Shown here in pieces: positions 55,383-64,000 of a stretch of DNA of 64,000 nt (within the stretch, counting starts at the first letter, position 1; each line of letters opens with the position of its first letter). Origin of the DNA: Asterochloris sp. CNOR1. Its lineage: Eukaryota > Chlorophyta > Trebouxiophyceae > Trebouxiales > Trebouxiaceae. Location: assembly GCA_963969365.1 (NCBI GenBank), contig OZ017752.1, positions 1,550,001 through 1,614,000 of the forward strand, read 5' to 3'. A model generated the notes under the pieces. That model was not told the DNA's origin and searched no databases. It worked only from the letters and a program-made list of their open reading frames with translations. The translations under genes were made by a program, and so were the position numbers.

Positions 55383-57611
55383 TCAAGCATACTGGCTCTG
55401 TTTGCTAAGGTTGAACATGTAGGCAACATTCTCCTCAGGGGTGCCCTGGAGAACTCCGTGCCCCAAATTCAAAATGTGTCCCTGGCTGCCGGCTTTAGCG
55501 ATGCACCCTTGCACCGCCTCTTTGATGGCATCCTGCGTTGCAAAGAGAATCATGGGGTCGATGTTCCCCTGCACAGCTGTGCTGCTGCCATTTGCCAGGC
55601 GCTGCCGGGCATCCCCCATGTCCACAGTCCAGTCCAGACCGACAACGTCTGCGCCTGTCTGCCCCAGGCGCTCTATAAGGCCCCCGCTCCCATTTGCATA
55701 CAGAGTGACTGGGGTGTCTGGGTGCTTGCTCTTGATGATCTGAATGATCTTCTCATTGTAGGGGCGTGACCACTTGTCCCACATCTGCAGCATGACATAT
55801 GAGGCTGTCCAGAAATGAGAGCTTGTGTGAGTATGCAATCATTGTGCTGACATTTGCAGCACAGCAAACCACTTGAGCTGGAGTCTAGCTCTGTGGTGGC
55901 AGCCCCGCTTTGGTGATGGACAGCATTGTCTCAACCAAGTTGGCAGTCATCATGGCCAGCGGCAGGAGCTCAGCAAAAGTGAGCCCAGCGGTCACACAAG
56001 TAGCTGTGCTGCTGGCTTCAGCCTGTCATCATAGATGCTTCCTCTGATGTTGCTGCCAGTGGTTTGCCTGACCAGGCCGCAGCACCTGTGAGGGACCTCG
56101 GTGTCTCAGGCAGCTGGGCCATCTCCTTGGCTGCTCTCATCCCAGTGAACACCGCACAGCATCTCAGCTCACCTGCGGCGGCAGCTGCCCCCCCCAAGAG
56201 TCAAAGAGCTGTATGCACTGGGCCCCCGAATCAATCTGGAAGTTGCTGTAGACGCCAATGGCCTCGGCCAGGTGGGACAGCAGGGCATCCAGGAGCTGGG
56301 GGTTGGTGTGAATCATGGTTTTGATCTCCTTGTACAGGCCAGAGCTGGCTCCCTCGACAACATAGGTGGCCAGCGTCCAGGGGCTGCCCACAAAGCCAAG
56401 TACGGCTGCCTGCAGCACACAGGGAGTGGGCTCAGTGCATTGCAGAAGACCAGAGGCTTGCGCAACGTCCAGAGGCTGACAAGGACAGCTGCCTGCAGCA
56501 TACATGGGGTGGGTCCAGGGGGCGTTCATATTGCAGCAAGGAAGAGGTCACTGCAACGTCTGCAGGCTGCGTGTTCCCCACATCTAGGGCAGCCAGGAGT
56601 CAGCAGGGCCCTGGACTTGAACTGTGCATTGCATACGACTATGAGCACTCGCAGTGTCTGACCTTGTCAAGGTGGGCTGAAGGTGCTGCACCCACCAAAT
56701 CACTCTGCAGCAACTCTGCTCGTTGATGCAGCTGCGGCCACAAGCAGCAAGGTCAACCCCACAGCCTTGTAGCAAGCAAGCTGTTGCCAATGTGTCAAGA
56801 GGGCAGCCAGGTGTTAGCTGACCTGACCCCTGACTTCTTTCCTCAGGGCGGTAAGGGCCTCCCCGACAAAGCTGAGCTGGCCGAGGTCAATCTCATGAAG
56901 CTGCTTTATCTGCAGGGTGCAGTAATTGAATGGCGCAGGGAGGAGCAAATGCTGAACTGAGCCAATGCAGCTGGCATACTTGGAGTAGTGCAGCACCAGG
57001 CTCGGCTGTTGCTCAGCAGCCATGCACTGCAGCCTGCCCCATTCAGGCATGCTGATGTCTGCTCAATGTTGTAGCTGCCAACTTCACAAGCCATGCCAGC
57101 CAAGGTGTGCTTGCCTGCTCCATGGACCTCACAGGCCTGTCAATGATGGGTCCCTTGGCATCATCGATCTCAAAAGGGACGCCAAGAGCTGGCAGGGGTG
57201 TCAAGATGTCACTGCGGCAGACATAGGTATCTCTCAGCTGACACTCTGCATGGTCTGCCGGGCAGCTGCTGAAGCACATGTGGCGGCTGGGCAGCACTGA
57301 CCTGAACAGAATGACGCCATCTGGTTTGAAAGACTTCCAAGGCTGCAAGCTGATCTCTACAATGAGGTCCGTCGTTTCAGACCTCTCCCTAAAAGAAGGG
57401 TGCCTCTTGGCAAGGTCCCTGTACGCTTTCTGATAGCGGCCTGCCTGCCTCATCATCCTGCATCAGAAAGGAAGCAACCCTTAGCTGCACTTATGACACC
57501 TGCCTCTGCAAATACTTTGGAAGCCCCTCAGGCTACATGCCCAAAGTTCTGCTTACCAGCAAGGAGGCCTTTCCACCTTCTCCCCACGAGCAGCTCTGAC
57601 CATCAAAGGCT
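55383..57611 (-). CDS. UROD: Uroporphyrinogen III decarboxylase (UROD/HemE)
   Basis: Decarboxylates the four acetate side chains of uroporphyrinogen III to give coproporphyrinogen III in haem and chlorophyll synthesis; plastid-located in algae. Exons in coding order: 57557-57611 ([14 protein letters not shown]), 57303-57457 (the invariant MMRQAGRY, then [19 protein letters not shown]), 57115-57211 ([20 protein letters not shown]), about 56823-56909 ([20 protein letters not shown]), 56173-56409 ([20 protein letters not shown]) and 55383-55784 ([50 protein letters not shown]). The substrate-binding Arg of MRQAGRY, the DILTP Asp and the C-terminal LGHG motif are all present, so the enzyme looks functional. 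The intron after the SMEQ codons has a GC donor (57109-57114). A transit-peptide exon should lie between 57640 and 58000, but two overlapping frames there are equally plausible. Confidence 0.96.
56484..56515 (-). repeat. Echo of a UROD exon 5' end
   Basis: On the minus strand the true exon opens after tgtgtgctgcag with codons [13 protein letters not shown]. Upstream the intron carries tgtatgctgcag followed by codons [10 protein letters not shown], a shortened copy with the acceptor intact. Confidence 0.75.
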
Positions 57612-58020
57612 CTAAGTGGGAAGGGAGGCCATCAGTTCCCGTGCAATGGGTGAGCATGAGGCTGAGGAAAAGCAGCAGATCGCACCAGGTTCGGCATCAG
57701 CACTCCCACATCTGCAGGTGTGCCTCCTCCCTCTGTGATGCAAGCTGCATGCACGCCATCGAGGCGGCCCTGCATTCTGATGAGAGCAGGGACGCTGTAG
57801 CAGGCATCCCAGGCTTTGCATGCGTGCCTGCCCCAGCCGTGAATGCGTTCCAGAAAGGATCAGGTTGTCGAGGGCTTTTGCTCCTGAAACCAGTAGCACA
57901 TTCACACTGCCGTTGTAGAAGCGCAATGAGCCCATCCAATGCTGCAGACAGTCCAAGCCATTTGGTAGTCCGTGATCTGTGCTGCCAAGTTTCGTAGGCG
58001 CCGGAACCAGAACCCGTTCC
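57612..58020. promoter_or_regulatory. Head-to-head interval, UROD 5' end and CFAP410 promoter
   Basis: The roughly 410 bases between the first recognised UROD exon and the CFAP410 ATG must contain the UROD transit-peptide exon and both promoters. Minus-strand open frames here (for example FRSKSPRQPDPFWNAF and MQSLGCLLQRPCSHQNAG) could encode the transit peptide. The evidence does not separate them. Confidence 0.45.
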
Positions 58021-60134
58021 ATGACAACATTATTACCTGGCACACCCGGTGTGATCCTGACGGAAAAGATGGTTCTGGCCAAGGCCCGGGCTGAAAGGTA
58101 CGGTCAGACCATGCATGTACCATGTCTCCCGTGCCTGTCTCAGGCACTCAATGGCTGCTGCATGCCACTGCAGGCTCTGTGATGTCAAGGCTCTCAACTG
58201 TTGGGGTCAGGACCTGGCAGATGTCACTGTGTTGACGCAGATGCCGAATGTGCAGGTGCTCTCTCTGTCAGTCAACAAAATCGGATCCCTGAGGTTAGGG
58301 CTGTGTCTTTACCCTGGTTGCTACCTGCTGAGGTGCATCTGCCAAGGCTGCAATGCGTTGCTGACATCCCCACCATGTGCAGGGACTTTGCTTGCTGTTC
58401 AGCACTGCAGGAGCTGTACCTGAGAAAGAATGAGGTTAGCCTGCTGGTGCCTCAGAGTCCGATCCTTTTCGCAATAGTACTGGCTTGGCCTTGTGATGCG
58501 CTTGGTACTTCACTAGTCATGCCGCAGCAGTTTCGACAGGTTGACCATACCTCCACCTAATGCTGCAAGCATTCAGGACAAGTACTCAGTCTAACGACAG
58601 GGCTCTGCAATGCTTGCAGATCGCTGATCTGGTGGAGCTGCAGTGGCTGGTGCACCTCCAGGATTTGCACACTCTCTGGCTGTCCGACAACCCCTGCGCA
58701 GAGCTGCCACACTACAGGGCTCAGGTCTGCTGCACGCTGTGTGAGGAGCCTTTGTCTGGAAGGGTGCTGCTGTGCAGGCTTGCTCGGCAGCAGGCTGTGC
58801 ATGCTTGCCCTCCCCAATTGCTGCTTGTGAGATGCCCTTGGTGCATTGCTGCCACACCTACGAGTTGCAATAATGCGCGCAAGCCCTGCACCTGGTCAGC
58901 TTAGTGCCACCTCTGACAGATCTGGCCTCCTGACCAGCTGGCAAATCCTGCCTGCACTCTGCAAGAGAAAACGCTCTTGCTGGGAGGGCTGGGAGCTGAG
59001 GCGTGACATGACAACTGGCTTCTGCTTTACTACAGGTTGTATCCTTGCTGCCCGGGCTGAAGAAATTGGACAACGTGGACGTCACCACCCAGGAGCGCAA
59101 CAGTAGAGGGCTGCAGCTGAACAGATCACCAGCAGCGCCCTCGGGAGCCGCTGCCTCCATTCAGGCACCAGCCGCACCACCACCGTCGCCAGCAGCAAGG
59201 GCTTGTGGCCCCCAGCAGGCACCAGCTGGCACTGGGCAGACAGCTGCAGGGAGCTCACCTGCTGCACCTGAGCCGCGGTCAGCCTTGGAAGTCAGGGGTG
59301 CAGGCGCTGTGCCCCCAGAGGTAGCAGATGGTGTGCAGCCGGCTGATGCCCAAGGTGCCTCTGACGCAGCAGCGCATGTCGTGCAGCAGGCTGCCGCGCA
59401 GGCTGCCATGGCGCCGGCACAGCAGCCAGCCGAGGCACAGCAGCGGGAGGGACCAGCTGCTGCAGCATTGAGGCCTCCCCTGTCCAGGACGCCGTCAGTA
59501 AGCGCTCGTGCCTGCTTCTGGTTGCTTGGTAGCACTTTCAATTGTGCAGGACCTTACTGGAGAGACTGCTGCTAGGCTTGCATGGGCAGTGTCAGCTGCT
59601 GCAGCATCAAGGCCTTCCCCTGCAAAGGCGCCTTGAGCAGGCATTCTCTCAGGCTTGAAGGAGCGTCTTCCAACATTGCCTTGGAGTGCAAAGGTGTCAT
59701 GTTGCAGGGCAGTGAGGCCAGGGAGAATGGTGCTCAGCAGCCTGTACAGCTGCAGGGGCCAGGGCAGGTGTGTTACAGTGCATGCTTGCTGCATGCAGTA
59801 TACAGTGTCTGCACTGCACAGTCACAGCAGTGTCTGCATGGAGTAAGACATGCGTTCTGATGTTTGCAAAAAGTAAAAGCAATAGTCAGACCAAGACAGC
59901 ATATGAGGGTCCCTGCAGGACATGAGGCGGCAGGCTTCCAGGCGGACCAGCGCACGGAGCAAGGGCAGCAGCAATGTTCTGTATGCTGTCATGGCACTTC
60001 TGTCAGAGCTGGATGATTATAGCTTGAGGCTAGTTGGTGCTGAGGTCCGCACACTGCACACTGTGTCCCTTTATTTTGAGCTGCCAAGCTATCTGAACTC
60101 GCTTCCTTCTATACTGGGTGCTGAGAACTTCTGA
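58021..60134 (+). CDS. CFAP410: CFAP410 (C21orf2/LRRC76-like) ciliary leucine-rich-repeat protein
   Basis: Basal-body and cilium-associated LRR protein, linked in animals to ciliogenesis and to the NEK1 kinase in the DNA-damage response. Exons: 58021-58097, 58174-58293, 58383-58433, 58620-58724, about 59036-59497 and about 59919-60134, with matching phases. The N-terminus LTEKMVLAKARAE and VKALNCWGQDLADVT match the family start (LTRKMVLxxAKA, VRKLNCWGxxLxDIS). LRR units follow: VQVLSLSVNKIGSL, LQELYLRKNE, LHTLWLSDNPC; then the cap LPGLKKLDNVDVT. A long Ala/Gln/Pro-rich linker leads to a basic stretch and the conserved C-terminal helical region NVLYAVMALLSELDDYSL, known in the family as an oligomerisation domain. 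The linker is larger than in animals. The start ATG is the first in frame and gives the family-like N-terminus. Confidence 0.92.
59592..59640 (+). repeat. Echo of a CFAP410 exon 3' end
   Basis: The exon end at 59449-59497 reads cagctgctgcagcattgagg then cctcccctgtcc. About 145 bases into the intron, 59594-59636 reads cagctgctgcagcatcaagg then ccttcccctgca. The copy lacks the donor. Confidence 0.8.
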
Positions 60135-60229
60135 CTTTGAATGGTGGTGCAGGTCCAACAGCAGCTGGAGCAAAGGAAACAGGCTGAATGAAGGGCCAGC
60201 CAGGCAGTCTTTCACTCAAGACTTGAGTA

Positions 60230-61392
60230 TCACGGTGCAGCAGGGCAAACAAAAATTTTGTGACCGGCATGCCTTGCTCGAATAGATGCAAAGAAGTTGA
60301 TGTCAACAGTTGCAGCTCCAAAGTCAGATTCAAGGACAGTGCGCACGTCTTGTAAGCCGTCCATGATGAGCTCTTCGTGCAAAATGCCTTGCCCAACATC
60401 AAGAGCGCAGAGCTCACCCTGTGACAGCAAAGTGCATGGCTGAGCCTTTGCTTGACTACGAAAGGTGCAGGCGCTGACCTGGCAGAGCTGGCCAATGGCG
60501 TGCACCTGACTGATAACAGGGGTATCCCAGATGCAGCAGTGCACACGCTGTAGCTCTGTCTCACCTCAAACCAGATAAGGTTGCGGAAGTCCATGGCATG
60601 GGCATTGAACTCAAGATTGCTTCCACGCTGACAAAATCCCAGATTGATCTTGAAGTCTGGGCCCATTGCAGGATACTCATGAGCATGAAAGAGCATTCCC
60701 AACTGGTTGGATGTCCGCTCACAAAACAGATGCGCATGAAACAAATCAAAGCGGCTGAGAGCCACCTGCACAGAGGGACAAGGGCGTTCAAGGAGTGCGT
60801 TTCCAACTTTGTGAGTCCGCACAAAAAGCAGCAGGGTCACCTTTGGAAGGCTGACCGCCTGCATGCTGGCGGGAACACTGAGGAAAAGCTCAGCAAGCCA
60901 CTCATTGAGATGGCGATTTCTAAAGCGCCTAGCATTCTGGGAGCTCGTGAGAAGACACGAGACTTGCTGTGCACCCTCCACATTGGGCACAGGGACCAGG
61001 CGCCTGTCCAGAGCTGAATGCAGGGCTGCTGGACCCCAGGCAGACACATGGTCTGCCAGCTGCTGCCACTGCGGACAGGGGCCAGGGGCGGCTGGGAGCC
61101 TCCGAAGCTGCTGGCGTATCTTTCTGTCCTGCAGCAAAGATGACAAGCCTGGCTATAGTCTGGTGACCTCATTGAGGCGCTGCTGACTGACCCTTTCATC
61201 ATCTTGCAGCTTCCTGCCCTGCATGATCTGCAGAACATCTGCTGCTATGCCCTTTCTTGTCTGAACAGAGGGCCCTGCACTGCTGCCCAAGACCTGCCAT
61301 TCAGGCAATCTGCCCACATGTGCTCGATGTTTCGAAAAGCTGATGCCTGACACTGCAGAAATTCTGGGTCTCCCTGTGTTGGCTGTCAGCAT
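60230..61392 (-). CDS. Unrecognised three-exon gene, possible organelle-targeted protein
   Basis: Minus-strand exons: about 61192-61392 (start ATG, then SGISFSKHRAHVGRLPEWQV, ending KLQDDER|gtcagt), 60568-61134 and 60230-60420 (ending GHKIFVCPAAP, TGA at 60230-60232). About 320 residues. The N-terminal exon is Ser/Arg-rich with few acidic residues, as in a transit peptide. The middle exon is continuous for about 190 codons and includes FDLFHAHLFCERTSNQLGML, FHAHEYPAMGPDFKINLGFC and FNAHAMDFRNLIWFE. The His/Phe/Cys-rich pattern looks conserved rather than random, but I cannot name the family. No membrane helix or nucleotide-binding motif is visible. Both flanking introns have clean gt and cag ends. 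Coding status is likely because the frame, splice sites and composition agree. Confidence 0.6.
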
Positions 61393-62028
61393 GCTGCTCG
61401 AGAGTCGACATGCATCTCTTGCGTTGACTTTTTAGCAGCACTCCTTGCTCAGTCCCATGCCCGTTCATTGTGGCCCCCGGACTTTAAATCCATTTCTCTC
61501 TCTTGCATTAATGGATCATAGACTTGAGGTGAGTTCAACACGTCTCTCAGTAAAGGTCAGCCTACAGTCCTTCAGCAGTCGCTTGCACACATCTGCAGGA
61601 CTTGCTGGCAGCAACTCCTCTGCTGAAGCAAAGGCTTGAGGAGCGTGGGCTTTTGGCGTGGAAATCACAGCGGCAACTGCTTGGTGCTGTTTGCATGACT
61701 CTTTGCTGCCAGCAGCACTCTGCTGCTGAGATGTCTTTGCGGTGTGATCCATGCAGCTCAGAGGGTGGCAACATGCGGCCCAGATGCACTGCTGGAGTTC
61801 CTTGGGCGCCATGAATTCACAGTGAGCAATCACGTCTGCATCCAGATCTGTAGAATGCACGTCTACTGGGCCCAACACACATCTGAGATATCCTACAGGA
61901 GCACAAATACTATTGCCAGGCTCTTGAGAGGGGACGTCAGCAGCTGGCTCGGCAGCAGGAAGGTACCGCTCGCTCCGTAGCCCACACCCAGCCTCTATTT
62001 CTGCGGGCGAGCCCTGACTGTGCCCCTG
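61393..62028. other. Promoter interval and unresolved 5' part of the next gene
   Basis: The interval lies between the start of the unrecognised minus-strand gene and the first confident exon of the plus-strand gene at its right. A short plus-strand frame at 61445-61639 (LMDHRLEVSSTRLSVKVSLQ) could be the first exon of that gene, but no convincing donor was identified. Nothing else was recognised. Confidence 0.35.
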
Positions 62029-64000
62029 CAGAGCAGAGCGGCAGGCTTGCAGTCGTGCGGCGCCGAGCCTGGGAGCGCGGCATTGCTGCACCTGGGCACA
62101 AGATCCACACAAGCAATGAGGGCAGTGCCAGCCGTGCCACATCTGCGCACTCCTTTGGTGTGCAGACGCTGGGCCGCAGCGGGCACTCCAGCACTTCTGG
62201 CAGTACAAGCAGCGGCAGCATCAGTGCAGGCGGTTCCACTTCTCGCGCCAGCAGTGGCAGGACTGGTAGCAGCACCAGCGCGAGCACCAGCAGGCCGCAG
62301 ACATCTGAGCCTGGCTTGCCAACTCCGCCAAGCGCAAGCGGGGGTGCAGCACCGGCAGGTGGTGCCAGTGATGCGCCAGACGCTGCCAACAAGTGGAGAG
62401 ACCTGCTGCAGGGCCTCAACCTGCAGGCGGACCACGACCATCTGAGGCTGCTGCAGACACAAGAGGCGGGCAGCAGAAGCCTGGTGGTTCTGCAGGTGCG
62501 ACACCTAACTCTCAGTGTTGTTGCACACATGACCTGCTGCTGGAGAAGAGGCTGCTAGGTCTCAAACTGCAGGCAGAGCTTCTTCAGCTGCAACGCTCAA
62601 GGTGGGAGCCCTTTCTGGCAGACCTGGCAGTCTCTTTGCATGCAGGAGGGCTATGGTGTGAACCAAGCTGCAGAGCGAGGGGCCTCTGAGTGCCCAAGCC
62701 AGCCGTGGAGTCAGCAGGTGGCCGCAGTGGCCCAAGAGATGGGCGCTGGCATGCTTGAAAGTGTGATGGAGACACTGCTGCGCCAGGTGGGCCGTGCCCT
62801 GCCTTTGTATAAACCCCTGCCCAAGACACCCAGCTTGATGGGCCTGCCTGAAGCCGAACCATGCCTGAGTCATGAGCTCTGCCAGCAGCAGGATCCAGAA
62901 TTTTTGCCTTTGGCTTCTGCGTGGGGCCTGGCCGTTGCTGTTCACACAGAAGGCTTAAGCCAGCAGGCAGGGCAACGAATGCAAGCTGGCGTGTCCACTT
63001 GAGGTTGTAGTGCAAGGCTGCCAGCCTGCGGCGCATCGCTCCTTATGTCTGCAGGCTGCTCAAGATGTCCTGCGGCTGCCAGGAGCTGCCTCTGCATTTG
63101 CAGACACTATGCTGGCCCTGAGCATCATGGGCTGCACCGGCAGCCACAATGCTGCGCAGCGGCTCTGGCAGGAGCAGTCTCACTCTTATTCAGGCCAGAC
63201 GGCGGCAACTGCTGCTGACAAGCAGCACGCGATAGGAGCACCAGGGGCGGCCCTTCCACCTGGGCAGCACCCCGGGGCTGAGGCTCAGCAAGCAGGTGCA
63301 GGGCGGTCAATGTCAGTGCTGACGCTGCAGCAGCAGGCAGTGGCGCTGGTGGGTGCGGCAGTGGATGTGCCCGAAGCAGCTGTCAGGCAGCTCTCAGGGG
63401 TCAGCCAGGTGCAGGGCCTGCAGGCGGCCGCTGTACTGCAGAGCACACCCCAAGCCTCTGCCACCACCCCAGCCGTGCCTGTAACGGCAGAGCAGGCAGC
63501 CCAGGGCAGCAGCCAAAGGGCAGGCACGGCAAAGACCCCCCCTGCTGATGGCCAGGCAGCCCTTGCCCAGGACCTTGCCATCCGTCAGCAGGCCCTGCTT
63601 GGGCTGGCAGCACACCTGGCGCAGTGCCATGCAGCTGCAGCAAGGCACGCAAGCGACACAGGGCAAGTGGCGGCATCGAGGCCCATGGGCAAGCCTGGGC
63701 GATCGGGCGGCCTGGTCCCCAGTCAAGCAGTCCCCTACAGTCTGGCGCCAGAGGCACGCCTGCCACTTGGCACTGCCCTCAAGCAGCCCCTAAGCGCAGA
63801 GCAGGCAGCCAGTCTCCATCGCCAGCTGCTGCCTCTGGAGGTGCATGCAGGCGTCTGCATGCCTGCCTCGCTGCCCCAGCCTGCACAGCCGACAGGCAGG
63901 GCACAAGGCGGTCCCCAGTGGCAGCGCCGTGGCCTGTCAGCCGAGTACACCTTCTGGCAGGGAGCCGCTTTGCAACAGCAGCCCGTGGCGGCCGCACGGG
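62029..64000 (+). CDS. Low-complexity Ser/Ala/Gln-rich protein, partial at right edge
   Basis: Three exons are visible. About 62029-62495 opens after a cctgcag acceptor and encodes RLAVVRRRAWERG, then a Ser/Gly/Thr tract (SSTSGSTSSGSISAGGSTSR) and KWRDLLQGLNLQADHDHLRL. About 62531-62600 encodes DLLLEKRLLGLKLQAELLQL, a likely coiled coil. From about 63054 a frame stays open to the end of the window: ADTMLALSIMGCTGSHNA, then Ala/Gln-rich sequence with AIRQQALLGLAAHLAQCH. Additional exons between 62.6 and 63.0 kb are possible. The stretches with regular Leu spacing suggest a scaffold-type protein; no domain is recognised. The 5' end is unresolved and the 3' end lies outside the window. Confidence 0.5.

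Noticed and set aside
60230-61392. Assignment of the unknown gene to UPF0598, UPF0565, CFAP300 or bilin reductase families
   Set aside because: I considered each from general resemblance of length or Phe/His richness, but none of their diagnostic motifs could be matched.

Overview
This is nuclear DNA from a eukaryote, most likely a green alga. Genes are broken into many short exons separated by GT-AG introns (a minority GC-AG) whose 3' ends almost always read ctgcag. Coding GC is moderate to high. TGTAA polyadenylation signals, typical of chlorophyte algae, follow two of the stop codons. The gene set (peroxisomal-type ABC transporter, four-domain voltage-gated channel, XPF, POLE3/DPB4, HIRA, plastid-type uroporphyrinogen decarboxylase, CFAP410) fits a chlorophyte. 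I favour a trebouxiophyte-like lineage, but that placement is inference. No tRNA, rRNA, CRISPR array, transposase or bacterial operon was seen.

Layout, left to right: last exon of an ABCD-type ABC transporter (+, 167-328); unassigned 3' DNA (329-2655); one very large gene for a four-domain voltage-gated cation channel (-, about 2656-22832); head-to-head with it, the XPF/ERCC4 repair endonuclease (+, 23116-33660); proline iminopeptidase (-, 33896 to about 36721), head-to-head with a POLE3/DPB4-type histone-fold subunit (+, 36859-39396); convergent with that, the histone chaperone HIRA (-, 39593 to about 48702); an unassigned interval with possible minus-strand exons (48.7-50.2 kb); a major-facilitator transporter of OPA/GlpT-like layout (+, 50229-54974); uroporphyrinogen decarboxylase (-, 55383 to about 57611), head-to-head with CFAP410 (+, 58021-60134); an unrecognised three-exon gene (-, 60230-61392); and a low-complexity Ala/Ser/Gln-rich protein running off the right edge (+, 62029-64000).

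The genes are housekeeping genes (DNA repair, replication and chromatin, haem synthesis, transport) interleaved with two that suggest ciliary or calcium-signalling biology (the channel and CFAP410). There is no operon-like logic. At least three close head-to-head pairs probably share promoter DNA.

The most unusual feature is structural. Many introns carry degenerate copies ('echoes') of the edge of the adjacent exon, including the splice-site context. I see these in seven genes (XPF, DPB4, HIRA, the MFS transporter, UROD, CFAP410 and the channel). Some copies match for 20 nt exactly or align without gaps for about 70 nt, yet have lost reading frame. A second notable point is the channel's selectivity filter, which reads Ala/Glu/Asn/Asp across domains I-IV and matches none of the familiar EEEE, EEDD, DEKA or EEKE patterns.

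Exon boundaries were placed by eye from splice consensus, phase and family similarity. Boundaries given to the base are the ones whose phase was checked. N-terminal exons of UROD and HIRA and parts of the channel linkers remain unresolved.
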